Below, piece after piece: positions 26,192 through 35,285 of a stretch of 41,220 nt of DNA. This DNA comes from Rhodobacterales bacterium HKCCE2091 (lineage in GTDB: Bacteria; Pseudomonadota; Alphaproteobacteria; Rhodobacterales; Rhodobacteraceae): assembly GCA_015689685.1 (NCBI GenBank), contig WVSL01000025.1, forward strand, positions 1-41,220, read 5' to 3'. The translations under genes and the position numbers were made by a program. Position 1 is the stretch's first letter. Every line of letters begins with the position of its first letter. Under the pieces are notes generated by a model. That model made no database searches and had not been told where the DNA came from. It saw only the letters and a list, made by a program, of their open reading frames with translations.

Positions 26192-26346
26192 CTCGTGTCT
26201 CCTTCCACTCCGGTCTCCGACGTCGATCCTAGTCTCCGCGCGCGCGGCGCGAAAGCGCAACCGGACCGGGGCGCGCGGGCACGCTGTCACACGGGCGCAA
26301 CAGAAATCGCCTATTTTCCAAGGCCAACGAAGGAAGAGCAGGCGTC

Positions 26347-27501
26347 ATGGACATTGGGCTTTCCCCGATCCGCCTGACCGGCGGGCTGTGCCTGTCGGGC
26401 CGCAGGCTGACGTCCGGCGATGTCGCCATCGCCGGGGACCGCTTCGCCGAGGGCGGCGGGCGGGAGGTCGACGCGAGCGGCCACATCCTGCTGCCGGGCA
26501 TCGTCGACCTGCGCGCCTCGGGCTGGATCGGGCACATGCCGCCGGGCCGGCCCCGGCCCGCCGACGTCGCCCGCGCGGTCGCGGCGGCAGCCGACAGCCT
26601 CGCGCGGAACGGCGTCACCACCGCCTGGATCTCGGCCGGCTGGAGCCGCGCCGACGCCTATGCCACGCCCGAGATGGCCGAGGCCGTGGTCGCGACGGTG
26701 GCGGACCTGCGCGAACGCGGCGCGCCGCTGGACCTGTCGGCGCGGATCGAGGCCGACACCCACCTCACCGACGAGGCCGACCGGCTGGTGGCCCTGATCG
26801 CGCGGCCCGGGATCGCCCATGTCGCGCTCAGACCGATGATCCTGACGCTGCAGGACCTGGCCGAGGGCGATGCCCCGGCGCGGTCGGCCTGGGCGCGGGC
26901 GCACGCGGTTCCGACCCGCGCGATCGGCGCGGCCGCGGAGGCCGCCGCGGCGGCTTCCGCCCATGTCCCGCGGCACATCTGCCGCGTGGCGGCGGCCTGC
27001 GACGCCGCCGGGATCGGCTTTTCCAGCCACGGCGACCGCGACGCCGAGGCACGCGAACACTACCGGATGCTCGGCGCCCGCATGGCCGACACGCCGCGCA
27101 CCCGCGCGGCGGTGACGGCGGCGCGCGCGATGGGCGACCCGGTGATCCTCGACGCCCGCGACGTCGTCGGCTCCGCCCGGCAGCAGGGATGGGTCGCGGA
27201 CGGGCTGGTCGACGCGCTCGCCACCGGCGACGTGCCGTCCTCGGGCCTGCGCGCGGCACTGGCGCTCGATGCCTGCGGGCTGGTGCCCTTCCCAGAGGCC
27301 TGGGCGCTCGTCTCTGCCCGGCCCGCCGCGGTCATGGCGCGGCCCGACCGCGGCGCCATCGCGCCGGGGCTACGCGCCGATTTCGTGGTGCTCGACGCCC
27401 GCACCCGGCATGTCGCGGCGACGATCTCGGGCGGGCGGCTGGTGGCGGGCCAGGGCGCGCTGGCCGACCGCATCGCCGGGATGCCGCTGGCCGCGGAGTG
27501 A
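26347..27501 (+). CDS. PhnM-like amidohydrolase lacking the metal motif
   Basis: A 384-residue protein with amidohydrolase architecture (N-terminal beta sandwich, TIM barrel, C-terminal strand return PGLRADFVVLDARTRHVAAT). The overall pattern matches PhnM, the ribose-1-methylphosphonate triphosphate diphosphatase of C-P lyase. The expected metal motif (HxD after LPGxxDL) is LPGIVDLRASG with Arg55 for His, and the later SHDDA-type motif reads SSHGDRDAE. It is therefore probably not a normal metalloenzyme. No other phn gene lies in the window. AGGAAG precedes the ATG. It is divergent from the FAD oxidase. Confidence 0.7.
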   Translation: MDIGLSPIRLTGGLCLSGRRLTSGDVAIAGDRFAEGGGREVDASGHILLPGIVDLRASGWIGHMPPGRPRPADVARAVAAAADSLARNGVTTAWISAGWSRADAYATPEMAEAVVATVADLRERGAPLDLSARIEADTHLTDEADRLVALIARPGIAHVALRPMILTLQDLAEGDAPARSAWARAHAVPTRAIGAAAEAAAAASAHVPRHICRVAAACDAAGIGFSSHGDRDAEAREHYRMLGARMADTPRTRAAVTAARAMGDPVILDARDVVGSARQQGWVADGLVDALATGDVPSSGLRAALALDACGLVPFPEAWALVSARPAAVMARPDRGAIAPGLRADFVVLDARTRHVAATISGGRLVAGQGALADRIAGMPLAAE

Positions 27502-27672
27502 CCGCCGCGCCGCTTTCCGCCGCTGTCCACAGGAAACCCCGCCCCGCGCCGCCCGTGTCATGCCGGTGTTACGCCGATAAGCAAACTCGGCAGCGTCGCG
27601 GCCTGTCCGGTGCGCCCCGGTCGAGTCCCCCATCCTGCGCTGTCCCCATCGGCGCCGCCTTCCCGGGGCCGT

Positions 27673-29061
27673 TCAGCTTTCCGCGGCGATGCCGTTGCCG
27701 GATCCCTGCCGATTGTCCCCCGCGCAGGGCCCGGCCTCGTCCACTCGGGCGGCCCCTTGCGGGCCGCCCGTTTTTTCCGCCTCCGGGCCCGCCGCGGGCA
27801 GGTGCAGCGTCACCGAGGTGCCCCGCCCCGGGATCGATTCGAGCACGAGTCGACCGCCGGACTGGTCCACCAGCCCCCGCACCATCGACAGGCCGAGCCC
27901 CGATCCCTTGCCCTGCGGCTTGGTGGTGAAATAGGGCTCGAACACCGTCCCGTGCAGGCGCGGCGGGATACCGGTGCCGGTATCGGCGACCGACAGCGCC
28001 ACGCCCGGACGTTCCAGCGCCGCCGAGGGCAGCGCCGAGACGGTGATCTCCCCGCCCTCCTGCATCGCGTCGCGGGCGTTGATCATCAGGTTCATCAGCG
28101 CCGCGCCGAGCTGCGCCTGGTCGACCATCAGCGGCGGCAGGCCGGGCGCGATCTCGACCCGGATGCGGTGGCGTTCGCCGAGCAGGCGGTCGACCAGCGG
28201 CGAGACCTCGCCCAGAAGCGCCTCCACCGCGACCGGGCGGGGCTGCAGCGGCAGCTTGCGCGAGAACGCCAGGAGCTGCGCGGTCAGTTCCGCCCCGCGT
28301 GCCGCCGCGGTGGTGGCCTGGTCGAGCAGGATGTCGCGTTCCGCCGGGTCATCGATGGAGCGGTACAGTTCCAGGTTCCCGAGAACGACGGTCAGCAAGT
28401 TGTTGAAATCGTGGGCGACTCCGCCGGTGAGCTGGCCCACCGCCTCGCGCCGCGCGCGTTCCACCGCCACGTCGCGCGACCGGATCACCTCGGTCCGGCT
28501 GCGCCAGACCGACCAGAGCATGATGCCAAAATAGACCAGCACCATCGCGAAGGTCAGCGCCAGGGCGACCGCGTCCAGAAGCGAGTGGCCGTTGCGGTAG
28601 TGCAGGATCGGCGCCAGCATCAGGCAGACGCCGAGCGCCGCGCCCTCGCAGAGCGCCAGGAGCCCCGATTGCGCCCGCACCCAGACCGTGAAGATCGCCG
28701 CGGTGGCGAGCACGCAGAAGGCGTAGACGTAGAAGGTTAGCGTGCCGAAGCTGATGAGGTAGAGCGACAGGCCGACATAGGACAGGCTGTCCACGAAGGC
28801 GAGCGTGGCGAAGCCGGCGAGCCCGGCGGGTCCGAGCTTTCGCGGCAGCCGCCGGACCACCCAGAAGTAGACGTAGGCCAGCACCATCCGGATCACGTAC
28901 CAGACCAGCACCAGCGTCAGGCCGTAGACGAACCACAGGATCAGCGCCGCCACGAGGAGGAACGGCACCCGCAGCCGGAACTCGAGGTTTCCGACCCGGT
29001 CGGTGCGTTTCACGATGGAGGTGTCGAACGGAAGGATCCGCGCGCGCCAGCCTTCGCCCAT
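27673..29061 (-). CDS. membrane-bound sensor histidine kinase
   Basis: A 462-residue kinase. Residues about 33-186 contain roughly six hydrophobic helices without an obvious periplasmic sensor loop. The H-box is LTGGVAHDFNNLLTVVLGN (phospho-acceptor His217), the N-box is NLMINARDAM, and ATP-lid glycine boxes are VADTGTGIPP and GKGSGLGLSMVRGLVDQSGG. The HDFNN type of H-box is common in hybrid and CckA-like kinases, but no receiver domain is present. No response regulator gene is adjacent. It follows ispG by 26 bp on the same strand. Its last 40 codons, beyond the normal kinase end, overlap a terminator of the opposite strand. Confidence 0.88.
   Translation of the reverse strand: MGEGWRARILPFDTSIVKRTDRVGNLEFRLRVPFLLVAALILWFVYGLTLVLVWYVIRMVLAYVYFWVVRRLPRKLGPAGLAGFATLAFVDSLSYVGLSLYLISFGTLTFYVYAFCVLATAAIFTVWVRAQSGLLALCEGAALGVCLMLAPILHYRNGHSLLDAVALALTFAMVLVYFGIMLWSVWRSRTEVIRSRDVAVERARREAVGQLTGGVAHDFNNLLTVVLGNLELYRSIDDPAERDILLDQATTAAARGAELTAQLLAFSRKLPLQPRPVAVEALLGEVSPLVDRLLGERHRIRVEIAPGLPPLMVDQAQLGAALMNLMINARDAMQEGGEITVSALPSAALERPGVALSVADTGTGIPPRLHGTVFEPYFTTKPQGKGSGLGLSMVRGLVDQSGGRLVLESIPGRGTSVTLHLPAAGPEAEKTGGPQGAARVDEAGPCAGDNRQGSGNGIAAES
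27746..27776 (+). terminator. strong intrinsic terminator on the plus strand, inside the kinase 3' end
   Basis: Stem CGGGCGGCCC (27746-27755), loop CTTGC, stem GGGCCGCCCG (27761-27770) and T6 (27771-27776). The U tract is only on the plus strand. It would end transcripts coming from the PhnM-like gene, 245 bp upstream, or from an unrecognised small RNA in between. It lies within codons about 429-439 of the histidine kinase on the other strand. Confidence 0.85.
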
Positions 29062-29087
29062 CCGTTGTCCCCCGAGGGGCGTGCGGG

Positions 29088-30218
29088 CTACTCCGCCGCT
29101 TCCGCCCCTGCCTGCGCCGTCTCGATCTCGGCGGCCTTCCGTTCCACTTCCTCGACGATGTGGTCGATCATCCGGTCGTTCGACATCTTGTGGCTGGCGC
29201 GACCGGCCAGGTAGACCATGCCGTGCCCCGCGCCGCCGCCGGTGAACCCGACATCGGTCATCAGCGCCTCGCCGGGGCCGTTGACGACGCAGCCGATGAT
29301 CGAAAGGCTCATCGGCGTTTTGACGTGTTCCAGCCTCTTCTCAAGGACTTCCACGGTCCTGATGACGTCGAATCCCTGCCGCGCGCAGGACGGGCAGGAG
29401 ATGATGTTGACGCCGCGATGACGCAGGCCGAGCGCCTTCAGGATCTCGAACCCGATCTTCACCTCCTCGACCGGGTCGGCCGACAGGCTGACGCGCAGGG
29501 TGTCGCCGATCCCCATCCACAGGAGGTTGCCGAGACCGATGGCGGACTTCACCGTGCCGCCGACGAACCCGCCGGCCTCGGTGATGCCGAGGTGGATCGG
29601 CGCGTCCGTGGCCTCCGCGAGGCCCTGGTAGGCGGCGGCGGCGAGGAACACGTCCGACGCCTTCACGCTGATCTTGAACTCGTGGAAGTCGTTGTCCTGC
29701 AGGATGCGGATATGATCGAGCCCGCTTTCGATCATCGCCTCGGGGCACGGCTCGCCGTATTTCTCCAGCAGGTGCTTTTCCAGCGAGCCAGCGTTGACCC
29801 CGATCCGCATGGAACAGCCGTGATCGCGGGCCGCGGCGATGACCTCTCGCACGCGTTCGGGCGCGCCGATGTTGCCGGGGTTGATCCGCAGGCAGGCGGC
29901 GCCGGCCTCCGCGGCCTCGATTCCCCTGCGGTAGTGGAAGTGGATGTCGGCGACGATCGGCACCGGGCTTTCGCGCACGATGTCCTTCAGCGCCTTCGAC
30001 GAGGCCTCGTCGGGCACCGAGACGCGGACGATGTCCGCCCCCGCCTCCGCCGCCGCCTGGACCTGCGCGACGGTGGCCGCGACGTCGGTCGTCGGCGTGT
30101 TGGTCATGGTCTGGACGGAGATCGGCGCACCGCCCCCTACGGGCACGTTGCCGACCATGATGCGGCGGCTCTGCCGGCGCTCGATGTTGCGCCAGGGCCG
30201 GACCGGGTTGTGGGACAT
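29088..30218 (-). CDS. ispG: 4-hydroxy-3-methylbut-2-enyl-diphosphate synthase
   Basis: A 376-residue 4Fe-4S enzyme of the MEP isoprenoid pathway that converts MEcPP to HMBPP. The N-terminal TIM barrel begins [20 protein letters not shown] and contains [15 protein letters not shown]. The C-terminal iron-sulfur domain has [10 protein letters not shown] and CVVNGPGEA, which supply the three cysteines; the Glu ligand is in the latter motif. The length matches the two-domain bacterial form. It is on the same strand as, and 74 bp after, the RodZ-like gene, an arrangement conserved in many alphaproteobacteria. Confidence 0.96.
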   Translation of the reverse strand: MSHNPVRPWRNIERRQSRRIMVGNVPVGGGAPISVQTMTNTPTTDVAATVAQVQAAAEAGADIVRVSVPDEASSKALKDIVRESPVPIVADIHFHYRRGIEAAEAGAACLRINPGNIGAPERVREVIAAARDHGCSMRIGVNAGSLEKHLLEKYGEPCPEAMIESGLDHIRILQDNDFHEFKISVKASDVFLAAAAYQGLAEATDAPIHLGITEAGGFVGGTVKSAIGLGNLLWMGIGDTLRVSLSADPVEEVKIGFEILKALGLRHRGVNIISCPSCARQGFDVIRTVEVLEKRLEHVKTPMSLSIIGCVVNGPGEALMTDVGFTGGGAGHGMVYLAGRASHKMSNDRMIDHIVEEVERKAAEIETAQAGAEAAE

Positions 30219-30292
30219 CGGATGCTCTCGCGTGTCGGGGCGATCAGGGGAAACATATGCCGCGCGGCCCGCGCCCGCAACGCGGGCCGGGG

Positions 30293-31516
30293 CTATTCCT
30301 GCGGTGCCTCGCCCGGTTCGCTGCCGCCGAGGACCAGTGCGGCCACCGGCGCGAGTTCGGGATCGGCGCTGGCGTCGGCGAAGACGTAGTTCTCGGAAAT
30401 CGCGTCGGCCGACAGGACCACGTCGCGCGCGATCGACGTGCCGGGCCCGGCGGGGCCCATCGTGACGCCGTTGACCGCGAAGTAGAGCGATCCGGAATTG
30501 CCCGCGCGCAGGGTCGGCGGTTCCTCCGTCTGGGGCAGCGTGAAGCTGTCGCCCGAATCGAGCGTGCCCTCGAAGATCACCGTGCCGGAGGCCGACGAGA
30601 CCCGTATCCAGGACGGCCGCACCGCGAACAGCACTACCTCGTCGCCGTCGCGCTCGGTCACCTGTACCTCGGCGCCGGGCAGCGCGGCGGGGTCGGTTTC
30701 CGCGACCTCCTCGACCGCGGCGATCTCGGTCGCGCCGGTGTCGGTCAGGACGAGCGTGCCGACATGGTCGGGGTTGAGCGTGGCGAGCGGCGCGTCGCGC
30801 GGGGTCATCACCGGAAGTTCCAGCGCCTCGGGCCGGTACGAGCGGTCGATGCCTTCATCCGCGAGCACGAAGCCAGGGCCGTCGGCCCCGACCTCGGGCG
30901 CGGCGAGGCGGCCGGCACCGGCGATCGGGTCGAAATCGGCGTAGGTCGTCGGCGCCTCGTCCACGGGGGCGAAGTTCAGCCGCTGGATGTCGTGCAGGAT
31001 CGCCCAGGCGCCGTAGCCGATGCCGATCACCACCGCGGCCAGCACGGCAATGGAGCCGAGCGCGCCGGGTTCGATCCGGTCGAACAGGCGTTCCTTGGCC
31101 GGCGCGAAGGCGACGCGGGCGGCCGAGATCAGGTCGTTGGGGTCGATTCGCCCCGGCGCCTCGGCCACCTTGCGCTTGGCCTGCTCGGCCTGGCGGGCGG
31201 AGAAGCCGTGGACGCCGGCGAAGCCGCTTTCGCGGGAAAAGCGGGAATAGGTCCATTCCGGGTCGAGCCCGAGGTAGCGCGCGTAGCTGCGCACGTAGCC
31301 GGCGATGAAGCCGCGGCTGGTGAAGGCGTCGAGATCCGCGTTCTCGATCGCGGCGATGTAGGACGCCTTGATCTTCAGATCGCGTTCGACGTCGAGCAGG
31401 GACTTGCCCACGGTGGCGCGTTCACCCCGGAGGATGTCGCCAAGCGGCACGTCCATCGCATCGTATTCCTCGTACGGAAAACGCTGCGCTTTCGGTTTGC
31501 CGGTCTTATGGCCCAT
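30293..31516 (-). CDS. RodZ-like membrane protein with HTH and DUF4115 domains
   Basis: A 407-residue protein. Residues about 25-100 contain an HTH_25 domain ([20 protein letters not shown], then [17 protein letters not shown]). A single transmembrane helix, [20 protein letters not shown], lies near residue 160. After a Pro/Glu-rich linker the C-terminal DUF4115 domain includes [20 protein letters not shown] and [12 protein letters not shown]. RodZ links MreB to the envelope for rod shape; a cytoplasmic N-terminus and periplasmic C-terminus fit. ATG 31516 is preferred to a TTG 27 bases earlier. A perfect palindrome lies just upstream. Confidence 0.85.
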   Translation of the reverse strand: MGHKTGKPKAQRFPYEEYDAMDVPLGDILRGERATVGKSLLDVERDLKIKASYIAAIENADLDAFTSRGFIAGYVRSYARYLGLDPEWTYSRFSRESGFAGVHGFSARQAEQAKRKVAEAPGRIDPNDLISAARVAFAPAKERLFDRIEPGALGSIAVLAAVVIGIGYGAWAILHDIQRLNFAPVDEAPTTYADFDPIAGAGRLAAPEVGADGPGFVLADEGIDRSYRPEALELPVMTPRDAPLATLNPDHVGTLVLTDTGATEIAAVEEVAETDPAALPGAEVQVTERDGDEVVLFAVRPSWIRVSSASGTVIFEGTLDSGDSFTLPQTEEPPTLRAGNSGSLYFAVNGVTMGPAGPGTSIARDVVLSADAISENYVFADASADPELAPVAALVLGGSEPGEAPQE

Positions 31517-31528
31517 ACGGCCCTGCCC

Positions 31529-31547
31529 CACATTGCCTCTCAATGTG
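31529..31547. promoter_or_regulatory. palindrome before the RodZ-like gene
   Basis: CACATTG (31529-31535), spacer CCTCT, CAATGTG (31541-31547). It lies 13 bp upstream of the ATG, so it could be an operator or an RNA hairpin near the ribosome site. A separate 6-bp hairpin GGTGAT/ATCACC at 31597-31614 is the best candidate for the hemA transcript end; it lacks a U tract. Confidence 0.5.
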
Positions 31548-31667
31548 CCACGTCCATACCGGACTGTTCGGGCTGTCGTGGCAGCGTCATCCCGCCGGTG
31601 ATTCCCCCATCACCGATCACGGGTTGCATAGCATGTCCCGCGGGAGCGATGCACCCGCGGAAAGTGG

Positions 31668-32891
31668 TTATGCGGAGATTTCGGCGCGATTCAGCGCGCA
31701 ATGGCTCCAGAGCGCGTCCATCGCCTTGACGAGGGCGTCGATCTTGTCGGGCCCGTGCACCGGCGACGGCGTGAAGCGAAGCCGCTCGGTGCCGCGCGGA
31801 ACCGTCGGGAAATTGATCGGCTGCACGTAAATTCCGTGATCTTCCAACAACATGTCGGAAATCGCCTTGGTGTGCTTGGGATCGCCGACGATCACCGGGA
31901 CGATGTGGCTGCCGTGGTCGATGATCGGAAGCCCGAGCCCTTTGAGACGAAATTTAAGCACTTTCGCCCGCTCCTGGTGCAGGTCGCGGAGCGCCTGGTC
32001 GCCCTTGAGGTGCCGGATCGAGGCCGCGGCGCCCGCCGCCACCACCGGCGGCAGGGAGGTCGTGAAGATGAAGCCCGGCGCGTAGGACCGGATCGCGTCG
32101 CACATCCGTGCGCTGGCCGCGATGTAGCCGCCGTGGACGCCGAACGCCTTGCCGAGCGTGCCGTTGAAGATGTCGATTCGACTGGACAGGCCGTCGCGTT
32201 CGGCGACGCCGCCGCCGCGCGGGCCGTACATGCCGACCGCGTGGACCTCGTCGAGGTAGGTCAGCGCGCCGAATTCCTCGGCGAGGTCGCAGATCGCCTC
32301 GATCGGGCCGAAATCGCCGTCCATCGAGTAGACGGATTCGAACGCGATCAGCTTCGGCGCGGCCGGGTCGTCCGCTTCAAGAAGTTCGCGCAAGTGATTG
32401 ACATCGTTGTGCCGGAAGATGCGCTTTGCCCCGCCGTTGCGGCGGATGCCCTCGATCATCGAGGCGTGGTTCAGCACGTCGGAATAGATGATGAGGCCCG
32501 GAAACAGCTTCGGCAGGGTCGACAGGGTCGCGTCGTTGGCGATGTAGGCCGAGGTGAAGACCAGCGCGGCCTCCTTGCCGTGGAGGTCGGCAAGCTCCGC
32601 CTCCAGCCGCTTGTGATAGACCGTGGTGCCCGAGATGTTCCGGGTGCCGCCCGACCCCGCGCCGGTGGCGTCCAGCGCCTCGTGCATCGCCGACAGCACC
32701 GCCGGGTGCTGGCCCATGCCGAGGTAGTCGTTGCCGCACCACACGGTGATGTCGCGCTGCGTGCCGTCGGGGCGGGTCCAGACCGCGTTCGGAAACTGGC
32801 CGTTGCGGCGTTCGATGTCGATGAACGTGCGGTAGCGGCCTTCGGCGTGAAGGCTGTCGAGCGCGTTCCCTAGCGCGGCGTCATAATCCAC
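31668..32891 (-). CDS. hemA: 5-aminolevulinate synthase
   Basis: A 407-residue PLP enzyme that condenses glycine with succinyl-CoA to 5-aminolevulinate, the first step of tetrapyrrole (heme, and where present bacteriochlorophyll) synthesis by the C4 route typical of alphaproteobacteria. Seen are the N-terminal [20 protein letters not shown], the [13 protein letters not shown] motif, [16 protein letters not shown], the [11 protein letters not shown] aspartate, and the PLP lysine in [15 protein letters not shown]. The length is normal. An FNR-type box lies 123 bp upstream of the start codon, consistent with oxygen-dependent control known for Rhodobacter hemA. Confidence 0.97.
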   Translation of the reverse strand: MDYDAALGNALDSLHAEGRYRTFIDIERRNGQFPNAVWTRPDGTQRDITVWCGNDYLGMGQHPAVLSAMHEALDATGAGSGGTRNISGTTVYHKRLEAELADLHGKEAALVFTSAYIANDATLSTLPKLFPGLIIYSDVLNHASMIEGIRRNGGAKRIFRHNDVNHLRELLEADDPAAPKLIAFESVYSMDGDFGPIEAICDLAEEFGALTYLDEVHAVGMYGPRGGGVAERDGLSSRIDIFNGTLGKAFGVHGGYIAASARMCDAIRSYAPGFIFTTSLPPVVAAGAAASIRHLKGDQALRDLHQERAKVLKFRLKGLGLPIIDHGSHIVPVIVGDPKHTKAISDMLLEDHGIYVQPINFPTVPRGTERLRFTPSPVHGPDKIDALVKAMDALWSHCALNRAEISA

Positions 32892-33013
32892 TGGCTGTCT
32901 CCCTTGCCGGGTCGGCGGCTGGCGGCAGGGGCCCTGCAGCGGGCCCTCCGGGTTGATACCAGATAACCGCCATGACCGGTGAGGCCAAGTTACATAATGC
33001 CGCGTTCCCGACC

Positions 33014-33027
33014 TTGACCTCGATCAA
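33014..33027. promoter_or_regulatory. FnrL-type box upstream of hemA
   Basis: TTGACCTCGATCAA matches TTGAT-N4-ATCAA with one mismatch (C for T at the fifth base). The site centre is 129-130 bp from the hemA ATG. On the minus strand AT-rich candidates for a -10 element (CATTATGTAACTT) lie 22-34 bp downstream. FnrL control of hemA is established in Rhodobacter species; control here is inferred. Confidence 0.75.
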
Positions 33028-33058
33028 TTGGTCGTAGGCAGGGAAACCTGACCTTGCG

Positions 33059-33667
33059 TCAGTCGTCGGCGATCACGGGCCGGCAATCGGCCGCACCGCA
33101 GGCGGTGTTCGCGGCCTCGGCGCTGCCGCCGATGCCGTACTGCCCGGTGGATTGCGAGATCGACAGGAAACGGGGGCTGCCGGCGCGGCGATACTCGGTC
33201 CGGAGCGCCTCGGACGCGCGCTGCGACAGTTGCAGCCCTGCCCCGGCCTCCCATCCCGCGGGGCGCACGATCAGCACGGTGACGCAGGGCGCGCCGCCGG
33301 ACCGGGCCGCGTCGCAGCGCGCGCGGGCGGCGGCGGAGGCCGAGTCCTCGTCGTGATAGTTGCCGACGGCGACCGTGGTGTCGGGGTTGGCCAGCCCCTC
33401 GTCGGGAGCGATGGCGAGCGCGCCGTAATAGACCATCTCGGGCATCAGGCCCTGGCTGATCGCCGTCGACAGCAGCTGCACCTCGGCCTGGTTCAGCGAC
33501 GGGTGCGGGAACACCACGCTTTCCACCGCCGCGTTCGGCGCGAAGACGATCCGTTCCGCGGCGCGCCCGTCGGGCAGGCCCTGCGCGACGGCGGGCAGTG
33601 CGAACGCGACGGCTGCGGTGGCGGCCGCGAGGGCGGCAGCGGCGGCGAAGGTGACGGGTCGGCGCAT
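33059..33667 (-). CDS. secreted protein of unknown function beside hemA
   Basis: A 202-residue protein with a signal peptide (MRRPVTFAAAAALAAATAAV, then AFALPAVAQG; cleavage expected after AVAQ or AQG). The mature part contains SVVFPHPSLNQAEVQLLSTA, a segment with two cysteines (RCDAARSGGAPCVTV) and a C-terminal CGAADC. Relatives in Rhodobacteraceae are sometimes labelled as aminolevulinate synthase, evidently by neighbourhood, as no PLP enzyme features exist. Start 33667 is chosen for the signal peptide. It lies upstream of hemA on the same strand, with the FnrL box between them. Confidence 0.75.
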   Translation of the reverse strand: MRRPVTFAAAAALAAATAAVAFALPAVAQGLPDGRAAERIVFAPNAAVESVVFPHPSLNQAEVQLLSTAISQGLMPEMVYYGALAIAPDEGLANPDTTVAVGNYHDEDSASAAARARCDAARSGGAPCVTVLIVRPAGWEAGAGLQLSQRASEALRTEYRRAGSPRFLSISQSTGQYGIGGSAEAANTACGAADCRPVIADD

Positions 33668-33792
33668 TGGGTGTCTCTCCTGCTCCCGGTTGGCGCGGTT
33701 GAGGTAGCGCAAGGCGGGGTGTCCCTCAACCGCTGGACTATGCCCGCATGGGCGGTAGTCTGCCGCCCGGATCACTCCCGGAGACACGACAG

Positions 33793-35157
33793 ATGAGCCT
33801 CGACGCCGTACTCGCCCGCATCGACCAGGATCTCGACGACAGCCTTGCGCGGCTGTTCGAGTTCCTCTCGATCCCCTCCATCTCCACCGACCCGGCCCAC
33901 AACGCCGACTGCGACCGCGCCGCGGGGTGGCTGGCGGCGGAACTGTCCGGCATCGGCTTCGACGCCGCGGTGCGGCCGACGCCGGGGCGGCCGATGGTGG
34001 TCGGCCACGGCGGGGAAGGCGCGGACATCCTGTTCTACGGCCATTACGACGTGCAGCCGGTCGATCCGCTGGAATTGTGGAACAGCCCGCCCTTCGAGCC
34101 GCGGATCGAGGACACGGAAACCGGCAAGGTGATCCGCGCCCGCGGCGCGTCGGACGACAAGGGCCAGCTGATGACCTTCGTCGAGGCCTGCCGCGCCTGG
34201 GTCGCCGTGACCGGGTCGCTGCCGGCGAAGATCACCCTGTTCTCGGAGGGCGAGGAGGAATCGGGCTCGCCCTCGCTGATCCCGTTCCTGAAGGAGAACG
34301 CGGAGGAACTGACCCGCGACATCGCCTTCATCTGCGACACCGGGCTCTATGCCGACCGGGTGCCCGCGATCGCGACGCAGCTGCGCGGCATGATGGGCGA
34401 CGAGATCACCGTCACCGGGCCGAAGGTCGACCTGCATTCGGGCAGCTACGGCGGCATGGCGATGAACCCGATCCGCGTGCTGACGCGCATCCTCGGCGGT
34501 CTGCACGACGACGCGGGCCGGGTGCAGGTGCCGGGTTTCTACGACGACGTGGAGGAGCCGTCGGCGGACTTGCTGGCGGACTGGAACGGCCTCGACTTCT
34601 CGACCGAGGAGTTCCTCGGCGCGGTCGGCCTGTCGGTGCCCGCGGGCGAGGCCGGGCGCAGCGCGCTGGAACGGCTCTGGTCGCGCCCGACCGCCGAGAT
34701 CAACGGCATCTGGGGCGGCTACACCGGCGCAGGCTTCAAGACCGTGCTGCCGTCGAAGGCGCACGCGAAGATCTCGTTCCGGCTCGTCGCGGCGCAGGAT
34801 CCCGACAGGATCCGCGACAGCTTCCGCGACTGGGTCCGCGCGCAACTGCCGGAGGACTGCACGGTGGACTTCCACGCCCACGGCGGCGCCCCGGCCTCCC
34901 GCTTCGACACCGGCCACCCCGCCTTCGCCGCCACCCGCAAGGCGCTGTCGGACGAATGGGGGATGGAGGCCGCCTATACAGGCATGGGCGGCTCGATCCC
35001 GGTCGCGGGCTACTTCAAGTCGATCCTGGGCATGGATTCGGTCCTGACCGGGTTCGGCCGGGACAGCGACGCGATCCATTCGCCGAACGAGAAGTACGAC
35101 CTGGAAAGCTTCCACAAGGGCATCCGGTCCTGGGCGCGGATCCTCGCCGCGCTCTAG
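33793..35157 (+). CDS. M20 family metallopeptidase/dipeptidase
   Basis: A 454-residue zinc hydrolase of the M20 dipeptidase group. Metal ligands and catalytic residues are in ILFYGHYDVQPVDPLELW (His, Asp), RGASDDKGQLM (bridging Asp), SEGEEESGSPSL (general base Glu and Glu ligand) and a C-terminal DAIHSPNEKY (His). DLHSGSYGGMAMNP marks the dimerisation lid domain. The length fits cytosolic dipeptidases (M20A/M20F) better than ArgE/DapE. ATG 33793 is chosen because an upstream in-frame ATG gives a leader with no family match. It is divergent from the secreted protein gene. Confidence 0.9.
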   Translation: MSLDAVLARIDQDLDDSLARLFEFLSIPSISTDPAHNADCDRAAGWLAAELSGIGFDAAVRPTPGRPMVVGHGGEGADILFYGHYDVQPVDPLELWNSPPFEPRIEDTETGKVIRARGASDDKGQLMTFVEACRAWVAVTGSLPAKITLFSEGEEESGSPSLIPFLKENAEELTRDIAFICDTGLYADRVPAIATQLRGMMGDEITVTGPKVDLHSGSYGGMAMNPIRVLTRILGGLHDDAGRVQVPGFYDDVEEPSADLLADWNGLDFSTEEFLGAVGLSVPAGEAGRSALERLWSRPTAEINGIWGGYTGAGFKTVLPSKAHAKISFRLVAAQDPDRIRDSFRDWVRAQLPEDCTVDFHAHGGAPASRFDTGHPAFAATRKALSDEWGMEAAYTGMGGSIPVAGYFKSILGMDSVLTGFGRDSDAIHSPNEKYDLESFHKGIRSWARILAAL

Positions 35158-35173
35158 GGGCGCAGCGTCCCGC

Positions 35174-35274
35174 GGGGCCATCGAGGCCCCTTGGGCCGCG
35201 GTGCTCGCCGCACGGGCGAAAGGGGGCCTCCCGCCCCCTTCCATCCCCCGGGGATACTTGACGGACAAAGACGA
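35174..35274. repeat. hairpin pair with Rhodobacterales 3'-end element, copy 2
   Basis: A first hairpin GGGGCC-ATCGA-GGCCCC lies at 35174-35190. The second, AAGGGGGC (35220-35227) / GCCCCCTT (35233-35240), is followed by CCATCCCCCGGGGATACTTG and ACGGACAAAGACGA. The order stem, CCCCC, GGATACTT, CAAAGA is the same as at 17830-17885. It again lies between convergent genes (dipeptidase and MATE). Confidence 0.7.
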
Positions 35275-35285
35275 TCCGGGCGCCG

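Noticed and set aside
27590-27640. GGTCGAGTCCC resembling a tRNA T-loop
   Set aside because: The flanking bases are both C-rich and cannot pair into a T stem, and there is no acceptor or anticodon arm.
32950-32970. TTGATACCAGATAA as a second FNR box near hemA
   Set aside because: The right half (GATAA) does not match ATCAA well enough; the site at 33014-33027 is much better.
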